From contig NZ_CP133019.1 in NCBI RefSeq assembly GCF_030866805.1, positions 2,728,001 through 2,792,000 of the forward strand: a DNA stretch of 64,000 nt. The letters are read 5' to 3'. Positions 1-9,316 of this stretch are shown here, piece by piece (within the stretch, counting starts at the first letter, position 1; each line of letters opens with the position of its first letter). The position numbers and the translations under genes are program-made. This stretch comes from Microbacterium terrisoli. GTDB lineage: Bacteria; Actinomycetota; Actinomycetes; Actinomycetales; Microbacteriaceae. The notes below the pieces were generated by a model. It searched no databases, was not told where the DNA came from, and saw only the letters and a list, made by a program, of their open reading frames with translations.

Positions 1-918
1 CTCGACCTCGGTCGTGGTGGGCATGGCTGTGGAGCATTCGCGACGGGAGGCGACGATGGCACCGGCGATGTTGGCGAAGCGCAGGATGCGCTCGAGATCC
101 CACCCCTCCAGAAGGCCGTGCACCAGCGCGCCACCGAAGGCGTCGCCGGCGCCGAGGCCGTTGACGACCCGCACCGGATACGCCGGCACCTCCACGCTCT
201 GCTCTCGGGTCTTGGCCAGCACTCCGCGCGGCCCCTGCTTGACGATGGCAAGCTCGACGCCGCGCTCGATGAGCGCATCGGCGGCACGCTGCGGATCGGT
301 CTCGCCGACGGCGACCTCACATTCCTCTCGATTGCCGACGGCGACCGTCACGTGGTCAAGAACGCGGGCGATCTGCGCAGATGCCTCGGCAGGCGACTCC
401 CAGAACATGGGCCGGTAATCGAGGTCGACGACGGTGTGCTCGCGCCGACCACGAGCCTTGAGCGCCGCGTGGTGGGCGGCGCGGCTGGGCTGCTTCGTCA
501 GCCCCGTGACGGTGAACCAGAACACCCGTGCATCCCGGACGGCATCCGCGTCCAGCTCTTCGGCCACGACGCCCAGATCGGGCGCCATCGGCTCGCGGTA
601 GAAGTAGAGCGGGAAGCGATCAGGCGGAAAGATCTCGCAGAACGTCACCGGCGTCGGATACACCGGGTCGGTGCGCACATAGCGGTTCTCGACTCCCAGC
701 CGGGTCAGTTCTCGCAGCAGGTATCGGCCGAAAGGATCGTCCCCCACGCCGGAGATGAGCGCCGCACGACGGCCATGCCGTGCGGCGGCGACGGTCACGT
801 TCGCCGCACTGCCGCCGAGGAACTTGCCGAACGTCTCGACGTCCTCCAGGCCGACACCGTCTTGCAAGGGGTAGATGTCGGCGCCGAGACGCCCGATCGC
901 GAGCAGGTCATACGCCAT
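1..918 (-). CDS. iolC: 5-dehydro-2-deoxygluconokinase, PfkB family (3' end cut by window)
   Basis: Phosphorylates 5-dehydro-2-deoxygluconate in myo-inositol breakdown. The reverse-strand reading starts MAYDLLAIGRLGADIYPLQ and runs 306 codons to the window edge without a stop. It carries the PfkB sugar-site signature GGSAANVTVAAARHG near residue 35 and the nucleotide/anion-hole motif VNGLGAGDAFGGAL near residue 260. The early IGRLGADIYP and the YFYREPMAPD stretch resemble IolC rather than ribokinase or fructokinase. It diverges from a GntR regulator, as is common for iol genes. The start is chosen at the only ATG next to the divergent promoter; GGAG lies about 10 nt upstream. Family assignment is firm; substrate is inferred from similarity. 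Confidence 0.85.
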   Translation of the reverse strand, partial: MAYDLLAIGRLGADIYPLQDGVGLEDVETFGKFLGGSAANVTVAAARHGRRAALISGVGDDPFGRYLLRELTRLGVENRYVRTDPVYPTPVTFCEIFPPDRFPLYFYREPMAPDLGVVAEELDADAVRDARVFWFTVTGLTKQPSRAAHHAALKARGRREHTVVDLDYRPMFWESPAEASAQIARVLDHVTVAVGNREECEVAVGETDPQRAADALIERGVELAIVKQGPRGVLAKTREQSVEVPAYPVRVVNGLGAGDAFGGALVHGLLEGWDLERILRFANIAGAIVASRRECSTAMPTTTEVE

Positions 919-977
919 TTCGGTTGAGCTCCACGCACTCGTTCAGTGGACAGTCGGCAGCCGACCTGTGATTGACT

Positions 978-993
978 ATGTCCTGACATTATC
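978..993 (-). promoter_or_regulatory. iolC -10 element overlapped by a 12-bp palindrome (candidate GntR operator)
   Basis: ATGTC-CT-GACAT at 978-989 is a perfect 5-bp-arm palindrome in the iolC/GntR divergent gap. On the minus strand GATAAT (988-993) can serve as the iolC -10 box, so a protein bound to the palindrome would block iolC transcription. Assignment to the neighbouring GntR protein is inference. Confidence 0.45.
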
Positions 994-1022
994 ACAATGG
1001 CAGGAAGGGGCTGACCCCGCAC

Positions 1023-1790
1023 ATGGCACGAGAGAAGAGCCAGTGGCCCGACGAGCTGTTCGCCGATCTCGACCGCACCGGTCCCGTCCCGCTGTATTTC
1101 CAGATCTCGAGCCGGCTGGAATCCGCCATTCGATCGGCACTCCTCCCCGCCGGCGCACGCCTGGAGAACGAGATCGCGATCGCCGAACGTCTGGGACTCT
1201 CGCGGCCGACAGTGCGCCGCGCCATCCAGGAACTGGTCGAGAAGGGACTGCTCGTGCGGCGGCGCGGCATCGGCACCCAGGTCGTTCAGGGCAGCAGCGG
1301 CGTGACACGACAGGTCGAGCTGACGAGCCTGTACGAGGACCTGCAGAGCACGCACCACACTCCCGGCACGCGCGTGCTCGAGCAGAAGATCGTGCCGGCA
1401 CCGGGCAGGGTCGCCGAGGGCCTGGCGATCCCCTCCGGGTCCGATGTCCTCCACCTGCGCCGACAGCGCAGCACCGACGCCGTCCCTGTCGCGGTCATGG
1501 AGAACTTCCTGCCCGTCGAGTTCGCCGACATCACGACAGAACAGCTCGAGGAGCGCGGGCTCTATCAGCTCCTGCGCGCACGCGGCGTCGCGATCCGGGT
1601 CGCCAAACAGCGCATCGGCGCGCGCGGCGCCCGGGGCGACGAAGCGAAGCTGCTCGAGATCGCCGAGGGCGGACCCGTGCTGACCATGGAGCGCGTCGCC
1701 TACGACGGGTCGGGCCACGCGATCGAGTTCGGCCGGCACTGCTACCGGCCTGACATGTATGCGTTCGAGACGACCCTCGTGGCCAAGTAG
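1023..1790 (+). CDS. GntR-family transcriptional regulator, HutC/UTRA type
   Basis: 255 aa. The N-terminal winged helix spans about residues 15-85: VPLYFQISSRLESAIRSALL, then LENEIAIAERLGLSRPTVRR and ELVEKGLLVRRRGIGTQV. A UTRA ligand domain follows from about residue 95 (APGRVAEGLAIPSGSDVLHL, VAVMENFLPVEFAD, GPVLTMERVAYD). Such proteins usually repress a neighbouring sugar or amino-acid catabolic operon until a small effector binds. Divergence from iolC makes an inositol-derived effector likely, but this is inference. No close Shine-Dalgarno sequence is seen; AGGAAGGGG lies 12 or more nt upstream. Confidence 0.85.
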   Translation: MAREKSQWPDELFADLDRTGPVPLYFQISSRLESAIRSALLPAGARLENEIAIAERLGLSRPTVRRAIQELVEKGLLVRRRGIGTQVVQGSSGVTRQVELTSLYEDLQSTHHTPGTRVLEQKIVPAPGRVAEGLAIPSGSDVLHLRRQRSTDAVPVAVMENFLPVEFADITTEQLEERGLYQLLRARGVAIRVAKQRIGARGARGDEAKLLEIAEGGPVLTMERVAYDGSGHAIEFGRHCYRPDMYAFETTLVAK

Positions 1791-1817
1791 ATCGCGCCGC
1801 CACACGGAGCGCACAGG

Positions 1818-3296
1818 TCACGCCGGGGCGTGCGCCTGCAAGAACTCGTAGACGTCGGTGGCGTCGATGCCGGGGAACGCGCCGGTGGGCAGGGTCGCCA
1901 GCAGCGTGCGGGGCGTGGCCACGTTCGGCCACGAACTGCCGCGCCAGGCGTCTTCGAGCTCGGCCGGCGCGCGTCGGCAGCACACTTCGGAGGCGTGCTT
2001 GGAGACGCCGCGGTTGGTGGTGTCGCGCCCGAGGAACCACTTCGTGTCGTCGAAGCGCACCCCCACCGACACCGAGTGCGCGCCCTCACTCGAGTTCTGC
2101 ACGCGTGCGGTGCACCAGTAGGTGCCGCTTCCGGTGTCGGTGTACTGGTAGTAGGGGTTGAACCGGTCGGGGATGTCGAACACCTCGCGGCTGGTCCACT
2201 TGCGGCAGCACATCTGGCCCTCGATCGAGCCGAGCCGGTCGGTCGGGAAATTCACGTCGTCGTTCTCGTACGCCTTGGTGATGGTGCCCGATTCGTGCAC
2301 CTTGAGGAAGTGCACCGGGATGCCGAGGTGAACGGTGGCGAGGTTCGTGAACCGGTGCGCGGCCGTCTCATATGACACCGAGTACACATCGCGCAGGTCT
2401 TCGATCGAGATCGACCGCTCCTTCTTCGCATCCTGCAGCACGGGCACTGCGTGCGCCCCGGGGATCAGGAGCGCCCCGGTCAGGTAGTTCGCTTCCACGC
2501 GCTGGCGCAGGAACTCGGCGTAGCTGGTGGGTTCGGCGTGCCCGAGGATCCGGCTCGACAGCGCCTGCAGCACCGCGGTGCGCGAGTCTCCCTTCGCCGT
2601 CAGGCTGCTCGACAGGTACAGCCGCCCATTGCGCAGGTCGGCCACGCTGCGCGTGGTGGTGGGCAGGTCGGGCACATAGTGCAGGGTGAACCCCAGGTGC
2701 GCCGCGATGTCGGAGGCCGTGCGCTGCGTCAGAGGTCCCCCGGGGTGACCGACGGCGTCCAGGATGGCGCGGGCCTGTGCCTCGAGCTCGGGAAAGTAGT
2801 TGCTCTGCGTGCGCATGAGCCGGCGCAGGTCGAGGTTGGCCCGACGTGCCTCTTCGGGCGTCGCCGACCGCTCATCCTTGAGCCGGTCGATCTCGCCCTG
2901 CAGCGCCAGCATGGCGCGCAGGACGCCGTCGGGAACCGACCGTCCGATGCGGAAGGGCGCGATGCCCAGCGTGCGGAAGGTCTGCCCGCTCATCGCGCGC
3001 TCGAGGGCGATCTCCATCGCGGAGCGCTCGTCGAGGGGCTCGGCCTCCAGCAGCGCCTCCAGCGTCGTGCCCAGCGCCCGGGCGATCGCCTGCAGCTGGG
3101 TCAGCTTCGGCTCGCGCCGCCCGTTCTCGATCATGGAGAGCTGGCTCGGCGCACGCGAGACGGCCGCCGCGAGTTCTTCGAGGGTCATCCCCCGGGCCGT
3201 GCGCACCTGGCGGATCCGACGGCCGATGGTCAGAGCATCCACCCCCTCATCGTCGGTGACGAACGGGGTGCTTTCGGGCTCAGCGGCGACGGTCAT
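1818..3296 (-). CDS. ramB: RamB-like XRE-family regulator of acetate/glyoxylate genes
   Basis: 492 aa. An XRE helix-turn-helix lies at about residues 25-80 ([40 protein letters not shown]). Next comes an ImmA/IrrE-like (DUF955) middle domain, then a DUF2083-like C-terminus with a cysteine-rich region (MCCRKW, YWC, EVCCRR). The middle domain lacks the HEXXH zinc-protease motif; [14 protein letters not shown] lies where it would be expected, so proteolysis is unlikely. In Corynebacterium, RamB controls aceA and aceB, and here the gene diverges directly from aceA. The length and domain order match RamB/short-chain acyl regulators. The ligand is unknown. Confidence 0.85.
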   Translation of the reverse strand: MTVAAEPESTPFVTDDEGVDALTIGRRIRQVRTARGMTLEELAAAVSRAPSQLSMIENGRREPKLTQLQAIARALGTTLEALLEAEPLDERSAMEIALERAMSGQTFRTLGIAPFRIGRSVPDGVLRAMLALQGEIDRLKDERSATPEEARRANLDLRRLMRTQSNYFPELEAQARAILDAVGHPGGPLTQRTASDIAAHLGFTLHYVPDLPTTTRSVADLRNGRLYLSSSLTAKGDSRTAVLQALSSRILGHAEPTSYAEFLRQRVEANYLTGALLIPGAHAVPVLQDAKKERSISIEDLRDVYSVSYETAAHRFTNLATVHLGIPVHFLKVHESGTITKAYENDDVNFPTDRLGSIEGQMCCRKWTSREVFDIPDRFNPYYQYTDTGSGTYWCTARVQNSSEGAHSVSVGVRFDDTKWFLGRDTTNRGVSKHASEVCCRRAPAELEDAWRGSSWPNVATPRTLLATLPTGAFPGIDATDVYEFLQAHAPA

Positions 3297-3320
3297 CTGG
3301 CGATCTTCTCACAAAAACAG

Positions 3321-3336
3321 AAATTCGCTCGAACTT
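3321..3336. promoter_or_regulatory. Imperfect inverted repeat in the ramB/aceA gap, candidate RamB site
   Basis: AAATTCGCTCGAACTT forms AAnTTCG..CGAAnTT arms in an A/T-rich stretch between the divergent ramB-like gene and aceA. It sits close to the regulator start, fitting autoregulation. It does not closely match the published corynebacterial RamB box, so the link is tentative. Confidence 0.3.
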
Positions 3337-3431
3337 CACGTCCAAATCCGTCGAAGCGACCCTTGACCTTCACTCAGAGTGGAGTCACACGCCGGACCCC
3401 CGGCATCCGCCGACACCGTCAGGAGAACGCC

Positions 3432-4742
3432 ATGACCCCGAACGTCACCCCCCAGCCCCTCCGCGCCGGCGACCAGGTCCAGACCGCGGCCCAGCTGCAG
3501 GAGCTGTGGGACACCGACCCGCGCTGGGACGGCATCCAGCGCACATACACCGCCGAAGACGTCATCCGGCTGCGCGGCTCGGTGCGCGAAGAGAGCACGC
3601 TGGCCCGCCGCGGAGCCGAGACGCTGTGGAACCTCATCCACACCGAGGACTACGTCCGCGCACTCGGGGCCTATACGGGCGGCCAGGCCGTGCAGCAGGT
3701 GCGCGCCGGGCTGAAGGCCATCTACCTGTCGGGCTGGCAGGTCGCTGCCGACGCGAACCTGGCGGGGCAGACCTACCCCGACCAGTCGCTGTATCCGGCC
3801 AACTCGGTGCCCCAGGTGGTGCGCCGCATCAACAACGCCCTGCTGCGTCAGGACCAGCTCGAAGTCGCCGAGGGCGACGTCACCCGCGACTGGATCGCCC
3901 CGATCGTCGCCGACGCCGAGGCCGGCTTCGGCGGTCCGCTGAACGCGTACGAGCTGGCGCTGTCGATGATCCAGGCCGGAGCCGCCGGCATCCACTGGGA
4001 AGACCAGCTGGCCAGCGAGAAGAAGTGCGGCCACCTCGGCGGCAAGGTCCTGGTGCCCACCCAGCAGCACATCCGCACCCTGAACGCGGCACGACTGGCC
4101 GCCGACGTGGCCGGTGTTCCCACGATCCAGATCGCCCGCACCGATTCACTGGCCGCCGACCTGCTCACCAGCGACGTCGATGAGCGCGACCGGCCGTTCC
4201 TCACCGGCGAGCGCACGGCCGAGGGTTTCTACCGGGTGCGGCCGGGCATCGAGCCGGTCATCTCCCGCGGGCTGGCGTTCGCACCGTACGCCGACCTGCT
4301 CTGGGTGGAGACCGGCGAGCCCGACATCGAACTGGCGCGCGAGTTCGCCACCGCGATCCACGCCGAGTTCCCCGGCAAGAAGCTCGCGTACAACTGCTCG
4401 CCGAGCTTCAACTGGAAGCGGCACCTGGACGACGCGCAGATCGCGACGTTCCAGGCCGAGCTGGCCGAGCTGGGCTACGCGTTCCAGTTCATCACGCTGG
4501 CCGGCTTCCACGCCCTGAACCACTCGATGTTCGATCTGGCCCGGGGGTACGCCCAGCGCGCCATGAGCGCCTATGTCGAGCTGCAGGAGGCCGAGTTCGC
4601 CTCCGAGGCCGACGGGTACACCGCCACCAAGCACCAGCGTGAGGCGGGCACCGGCTACTTCGACGCGGTCTCCACCGCGCTGAACCCGGTCAGCGCGACC
4701 CTGGCCTTGGCCGGCTCGACCGAGGCCGCGCAGTTCCACTGA
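3432..4742 (+). CDS. aceA: Isocitrate lyase
   Basis: 436 aa. Cleaves isocitrate to glyoxylate and succinate, the first step of the glyoxylate shunt. The catalytic signature [12 protein letters not shown] is intact, with the nucleophile at Cys199. Also visible are the metal/substrate segments [15 protein letters not shown] and GIHWEDQL and the C-terminal [13 protein letters not shown]. The length matches the bacterial short form of about 430 aa. The start is set by AGGAG at 3421-3425, 6 nt before ATG. A much longer upstream open frame is antisense to the regulator and is not coding. aceB follows 176 nt downstream behind a strong hairpin. Confidence 0.97.
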   Translation: MTPNVTPQPLRAGDQVQTAAQLQELWDTDPRWDGIQRTYTAEDVIRLRGSVREESTLARRGAETLWNLIHTEDYVRALGAYTGGQAVQQVRAGLKAIYLSGWQVAADANLAGQTYPDQSLYPANSVPQVVRRINNALLRQDQLEVAEGDVTRDWIAPIVADAEAGFGGPLNAYELALSMIQAGAAGIHWEDQLASEKKCGHLGGKVLVPTQQHIRTLNAARLAADVAGVPTIQIARTDSLAADLLTSDVDERDRPFLTGERTAEGFYRVRPGIEPVISRGLAFAPYADLLWVETGEPDIELAREFATAIHAEFPGKKLAYNCSPSFNWKRHLDDAQIATFQAELAELGYAFQFITLAGFHALNHSMFDLARGYAQRAMSAYVELQEAEFASEADGYTATKHQREAGTGYFDAVSTALNPVSATLALAGSTEAAQFH

Positions 4743-4844
4743 GCGGTCGTGCGGAGGCGGCCGCGCCGAGCGACCGTCCCCCGCCCCGGCCCCGCACAGC
4801 CCGGTCCGACACGGACCCTCCAGACCGACCGGAGACCCCGGTCA

Positions 4845-4887
4845 CGGATGCCTCGGCCCCGCCGAATCCCTCGGGCCGAGGCATCCG
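4845..4887 (+). terminator. 15-bp perfect hairpin between aceA and aceB
   Basis: CGGATGCCTCGGCCC (4845-4859) pairs perfectly with 4873-4887 across a 13-nt loop. A pyrimidine-rich run (CCCTTCTCTCTTCTTCC) follows but no U-tract. It could be a partial terminator, an attenuator, or a 3' stabiliser giving more aceA than aceB product. Confidence 0.6.
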
Positions 4888-4918
4888 ACCCTTCTCTCTT
4901 CTTCCGCAGGAGCACATG

Positions 4919-6580
4919 ATGACCATCACGACGGGCGCACCGCCCACCACCTCTCCCATCCCCACCACCACCCACCAGCCCGAACTGATCGTCGACGGCC
5001 CGCAGCGCGAGGGCTACGAGCGGATCCTGACCCCCGAAGCGCTCGCGTTCCTGACCGCGCTGCACGACCGGTTCGACAACCGGCGCCACGACCGGCTGGC
5101 CGAGCGCATGCGCCGCCGCTTCGAGATCGGCAACGGACACGATCCGCACTTCCGCTCCGACACGGCGCACATCCGCGAGGACCCCGCATGGCGCGTCGCG
5201 GGAGCGGGGCCCGGGCTCGAAGACCGGCGCGTGGAGATCACCGGACCCACCGATCCGAAGATGACCATCAACGCCCTCAACTCCGGTGCACGGGTGTGGC
5301 TGGCCGACCAGGAGGATGCCACCAGCCCCACCTGGCGCAACGTGATCGAGGGGCAGCTGTCGCTGTTCGACGCGATCCGCGGGCAGCTCAGCCACACCAA
5401 CGCCGACGGCAAGCAGTACCGGGTGACCGCCGAGCACACGCCCACGATCGTGATGCGGCCGCGCGGCTGGCACCTGCCCGAAGAGCACATGCGCTTCACC
5501 GACCGTGCCGGACGCACACAGCCGGCATCGGGATCGCTGGTCGACTTCGGGCTGTACTTCTTCCACAACGCGCAGGCGCTCATCGACGGCGGCGCGGGTC
5601 CCTACTTCTACCTGCCCAAGCTCGAGAGCGCCGAAGAGGCGCAGCTGTGGGACGACGTGTTCACCTTCAGCGAGCAGTACTCCCAGCTCGCGCACGGCAC
5701 GATCCGGGCGACGGTGCTGATCGAGACGCTGCCGGCGGCGTTCGAGATGGAAGAGATCCTCTATGCGCTGCGCGATCACTGCGCGGGCCTGAACGCGGGG
5801 CGCTGGGACTACATCTTCTCCATCATCAAGAACTACCGCGGCCGCGGTGCGCGATTCGTGCTGCCCGATCGCAGCGAGGTGACCATGACCGTGCCGTTCA
5901 TGCGCGCATACACCGAACTGCTCGTGCAGACCTGCCACCGTCGCGGAGCGTATGCCATCGGCGGCATGAGCGCGTTCATCCCGAACCGGCGCGACCCGGA
6001 GATCACCACCCGGGCGCTCGAGAAGGTGACCGCCGACAAGAAGCGCGAGGCCGGCGACGGCTTCGACGGCACCTGGGTGGCCCACCCCGACCTGATCCCG
6101 GCAGCGCAGGTCGAGTTCGACGCCGTGCTGGGCGACCGGCCGAACCAGGTGGACCGGCTTCGCGAGGACGTGTCGGTCCAGGCGCGGCAGCTGCTCGACC
6201 TGCACATCGGACGCCCCATCACCGAGGCGGGAGTGCAGGGCAACGTGTCGGTCGGCATCCGCTACATCGAGGCGTGGCTGCGCGGACAGGGGGCGGTCGC
6301 GATCGACAACCTCATGGAGGATGCCGCGACCGCCGAGATCTCTCGGTCGCAGATCTGGCAGTGGATCCATCAGGAGCGCGAGACCGCCGAGGCCACTCCG
6401 ATCACGCGCGCGTGGGTGTCGCAGCTGGTCGACGACGTGCTCTCGTCGGCGGACCGGTTCGACGGCGACCGCTTCGACGACGCCGCAGACGTGTTCCGCG
6501 ACGTGGCGCTGCGCGACGAGTTCCCGCCGTTCCTGACGACCGTCGCCTACTCGCGGCATCTCGTCGAGCGGGGCGCGTGA
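4919..6580 (+). CDS. aceB: Malate synthase A
   Basis: 553 aa. Condenses glyoxylate with acetyl-CoA to malate, completing the glyoxylate shunt started by aceA. The family signature RDHCAGLNAGRWDYIFS is intact near residue 285. Other conserved stretches are TDPKMTINALNSGA, VWLADQEDATSPTW and GGMSAFIPNRRDPE. The size matches the A-type enzyme of about 530-550 aa, not the roughly 720-aa G type. Two ATGs are adjacent; the second (4919) sits 6 nt after AGGAG and is preferred over 4916 at 3 nt. The N-terminal 20 residues are Thr/Pro-rich and probably disordered. Confidence 0.96.
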   Translation: MTITTGAPPTTSPIPTTTHQPELIVDGPQREGYERILTPEALAFLTALHDRFDNRRHDRLAERMRRRFEIGNGHDPHFRSDTAHIREDPAWRVAGAGPGLEDRRVEITGPTDPKMTINALNSGARVWLADQEDATSPTWRNVIEGQLSLFDAIRGQLSHTNADGKQYRVTAEHTPTIVMRPRGWHLPEEHMRFTDRAGRTQPASGSLVDFGLYFFHNAQALIDGGAGPYFYLPKLESAEEAQLWDDVFTFSEQYSQLAHGTIRATVLIETLPAAFEMEEILYALRDHCAGLNAGRWDYIFSIIKNYRGRGARFVLPDRSEVTMTVPFMRAYTELLVQTCHRRGAYAIGGMSAFIPNRRDPEITTRALEKVTADKKREAGDGFDGTWVAHPDLIPAAQVEFDAVLGDRPNQVDRLREDVSVQARQLLDLHIGRPITEAGVQGNVSVGIRYIEAWLRGQGAVAIDNLMEDAATAEISRSQIWQWIHQERETAEATPITRAWVSQLVDDVLSSADRFDGDRFDDAADVFRDVALRDEFPPFLTTVAYSRHLVERGA

Positions 6581-6621
6581 GTCGCGCGGGAGCGGACTGA
6601 GGCGCGCGACGTGATGCGTGC

Positions 6622-6659
6622 GCAGGGCCGGGCCGGACGGTGTTTCGGCCCGGCCCTGC
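6622..6659 (+). terminator. GC-rich hairpin terminator after aceB
   Basis: GCAGGGCCGGGCCG (6622-6635) pairs perfectly with 6646-6659 around a 10-nt loop, 42 nt past the aceB stop. There is no T-run after it, which is usual for actinobacterial terminators. Confidence 0.75.
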
Positions 6660-6681
6660 TGCGCGAGTGAGAATGACAGAT

Positions 6682-6726
6682 ATTCGAATCTATCCTCTTC
6701 TTGATGTCGTAGCTTTGTGCTAGTCT
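6682..6726 (+). promoter_or_regulatory. Leaderless promoter with upstream ATTCGAAT palindrome
   Basis: TAGTCT (6721-6726) lies exactly 6 nt before the ATG at 6733, so transcription should start at the start codon. TTGATG at 6701-6706 is a possible but closely spaced -35 (14 bp). The 8-bp palindrome ATTCGAAT at 6682-6689 lies just upstream in an A/T-rich patch and may bind a regulator. Confidence 0.55.
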
Positions 6727-6732
6727 TCGGGT

Positions 6733-8193
6733 ATGGATCTTCTCGAGCACACCGACACCGTACGCGTGGACGACGTGTTCGTGCTCAATGCGTTGTTCGA
6801 GGATGCCGAGGCGGTCCAGTACGAGTCGAACCGGCGGGACGCGGCCCGGTGTGAGGCGCTCGCCGATGCGCTCGCGTTCGCGCGGAACAACCCGGAGGTC
6901 TATGTTCGGGCGGACGTGGACGCGGATGATCCGCTGGGCAAGAGACTGGACCGCACCCGGCGGCGTGACCCGGTCGGGCTGCTGGGCGGGGAAGGCGAGC
7001 TCGCGGTGCGGTGCGCGGCCGGGGAGGCCGCGTCCCGACTGTGTCTGACCGAACACCGGGTCCGGTCCCTGGCCGGGACCGCCGACCGTGCCCGGCAGGA
7101 CCTGCCCCGCGCGTGGCACGCGGCCCGGGAGGGCCTGCTTACGATCGCGCACGTGAACGGCATGCTCGCCCAGGCCGACGCGTTCGCCGCCTGCCCCGAC
7201 CTGCTGACCATCTTCGACGAGGTGATGACGAAGGTCGGGGTGGGCGCCTCCGCGTCCTACACGAAACGCAAAGCGAGGGAGCTGGCCGACCAGCTCACCG
7301 CCCGCACCCGCACCGACCGGCACACCGACGCGCACGCGAAACGCTGCGTGTACGTCGAAGACGCCGATGATGGGATGTCGTGGCTGCACCTGCTGATGCC
7401 CACCCGCACCGCGCACGCCATCGACCATTCCCTGACCGCGACCGCCAAGAACATGACCGAGCGGGAACGGGACGGACGCACCCGGGAACAGATCCGCGCG
7501 GACCTGGCCACCGCCCTGCTCACCCGGGAAGACACCGACCACCCGATCGTGACAACGAAAGTGTTCGTCACCATCCCGCTGAACAAACTCACCCCGACAG
7601 CCCAGAGCACCGTCCGCCCCCGCAACACCAAGGCCGGGACCGGGACCGCACCGCCCGCGGGGCTGGATCTGAACCGGGACTGCCTGATCCCCGGGCAGGG
7701 CACCATCGACGACGCCACCGCACGGCAGATCCTGCTGGAGGCCGGCGTATTCACCCGGGTGATCACCGACCCGGTCACCGGGGTCATCCTGGACATGGAC
7801 CGCCGATCCCGCACAGCCACGGCCGCGCAACGCGCGTGGCTGGCCCTCACCTTCGGCACCTGCCTGCGCGACGGCTGCCACCGCCTCGCCCTGAACGCCG
7901 ACATCGACCACCACTGCGCCTACCACGGCCCCGCCCGCGGCACCACCGACATCACCAACCTCGACCCCCTCTGCGACCCCGACCACACACTCAAAGACGT
8001 CACCCTCTTGGAACATCACCGGCGCGATGACGGCACCATCCAGATCCGGTACCCCACCGGACACCACACCACGAACCCCAACGACGCGTTCCGCCGACTC
8101 CTCCACGACAAACTCGGGCTCCCCGAACCCCCGGCACAACCCGCAGCGACACCCCGCGGTTCCTCCGACCCCAGCGACGACCCACCCTTCTGA
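6733..8193 (+). CDS. DUF222 / HNH endonuclease domain protein (13E12 repeat family)
   Basis: 486 aa. An N-terminal DUF222 helical region of about residues 20-320 is followed by a C-terminal HNH zinc-finger-like nuclease fold: FGTCLRDGCHRLALNADIDH, then TDITNLDPLCDPDHTLKD. The paired C-x4-C/H and D-x-DH..N..C..H residues of the HNH motif are present. Such proteins are numerous in actinobacteria and often multicopy. Their physiological role is not established, although DNA nicking or DNA maintenance is likely. The gene stands alone between aceB and a convergent lipoprotein gene and has a leaderless promoter. The C-terminal 30 residues are low-complexity Pro/Ser/Asp. Confidence 0.85.
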   Translation: MDLLEHTDTVRVDDVFVLNALFEDAEAVQYESNRRDAARCEALADALAFARNNPEVYVRADVDADDPLGKRLDRTRRRDPVGLLGGEGELAVRCAAGEAASRLCLTEHRVRSLAGTADRARQDLPRAWHAAREGLLTIAHVNGMLAQADAFAACPDLLTIFDEVMTKVGVGASASYTKRKARELADQLTARTRTDRHTDAHAKRCVYVEDADDGMSWLHLLMPTRTAHAIDHSLTATAKNMTERERDGRTREQIRADLATALLTREDTDHPIVTTKVFVTIPLNKLTPTAQSTVRPRNTKAGTGTAPPAGLDLNRDCLIPGQGTIDDATARQILLEAGVFTRVITDPVTGVILDMDRRSRTATAAQRAWLALTFGTCLRDGCHRLALNADIDHHCAYHGPARGTTDITNLDPLCDPDHTLKDVTLLEHHRRDDGTIQIRYPTGHHTTNPNDAFRRLLHDKLGLPEPPAQPAATPRGSSDPSDDPPF

Positions 8194-8293
8194 ACACCGC
8201 GCCGCGCCGGGCCGCGCATGGCACGCCAGCCGTACGTGGCCCGTCAACCGTGCGTGGTACATCAGCCGGCCACCACGCCACGGCGTCAGCCGC

Positions 8294-9259
8294 TCACCCC
8301 TTCAACAGCCCGATCAACGCGTCAGGCACTTCGAACGCGCGGTAGTCGAGGTCGCTGAAATGGCGGCATCCATCGAGTTCCACGATGATCGGGTGGTCGT
8401 GCGCTGCGGCCGGCACGAGGGCGACGATGCGGGATGCCTCGGCGCCGCACGCCGGTGCCGGCGTCGCGGTGGATGCTGCAGCCAGCACCGCGCGGGCCGC
8501 CGCGGCGTCAAGAGTGCGAGCGTCGACGAACGCGGGCGCGGAGCTCGAGGCTTCCGGCGCCTCGGACGGCATCGACTCGGCCTCATACCGGCACACCGTC
8601 AACGGACCCGGTGCGGGAAGCCGCGGAGTGGTCGCGACCGCGCCCAGAGCCTTGAGCATCTGACCGGTCGAGGGGCATCCGGCTGCGCGCGCGGCCGACG
8701 AGTCGACCAGGTCGCGCGGTCTGAATTCCTCTCCCGCAACGGTCAAGGTCGAAAGCGCTGCGAACACGGCGTCGGTGCGAGGCATCCCGCATTCGTCGAC
8801 TGGGTAGGCGACCGGGATGAATCGGTCCGCGCCGTCGCCCAGCCACAGGATCGGGCCGGCGAATCCGATCGCCGAGCAGGCGCCGCTCGTGCGGGGCGCG
8901 TCGGGCGCCGCAAGCGCCGTCAGCAGCGGCTCGAGGTCGCCCTCGAAGCTCGTCAGCTGCGTGCCCGACCACGTGCCGCGCACATCGTCGTGCTGTGCGA
9001 ACCCGTTGCAGCGCACCACGACGACAGGGTCGAATCCGACCGGTGCACGTGTGGCGGCAGAGCCTGCAGCCGCCGGGTCGCACGTGATCTCGGCGAACGG
9101 ACTCGCCGTGGGGCTCGCGGGCCTCTCGGTGGCGCCCGGAGGCACGACTGTTCCCGCGCATCCCGCGAGCAGCAGCGCGGCAGCACCCAGCGCCAAGGCC
9201 AGCGTCAGCCGTGCCGTCAGCCCCAGCGCCGACCCCCGCGTGGCCCGCAGCGCGCGCAT
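8294..9259 (-). CDS. Secreted lipoprotein of unknown function
   Basis: 321 aa. A lipoprotein signal peptide runs from MRALRATRGSALGLTARLTL to the lipobox LLAGC at about residues 30-36, followed by a Thr/Pro/Ser linker. The mature part has six or more cysteines (EITCDPA, VVVRCNG, SGACSAIG, DECGMPR, AAGCPS, VCRYEAES), suggesting disulfide bonding outside the cell, and two loosely similar halves. No family was recognised. The start at 9259 follows GAGGAGG by 5 nt; an in-frame extension to 9310 lacks such a site. Confidence 0.75.
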   Translation of the reverse strand: MRALRATRGSALGLTARLTLALALGAAALLLAGCAGTVVPPGATERPASPTASPFAEITCDPAAAGSAATRAPVGFDPVVVVRCNGFAQHDDVRGTWSGTQLTSFEGDLEPLLTALAAPDAPRTSGACSAIGFAGPILWLGDGADRFIPVAYPVDECGMPRTDAVFAALSTLTVAGEEFRPRDLVDSSAARAAGCPSTGQMLKALGAVATTPRLPAPGPLTVCRYEAESMPSEAPEASSSAPAFVDARTLDAAAARAVLAAASTATPAPACGAEASRIVALVPAAAHDHPIIVELDGCRHFSDLDYRAFEVPDALIGLLKG

Positions 9260-9316
9260 GCCGCCTCCTCGATTTCCGCGGAGCCTATCCCACGCGACAC
9301 GGGACGGCAACGCGGA

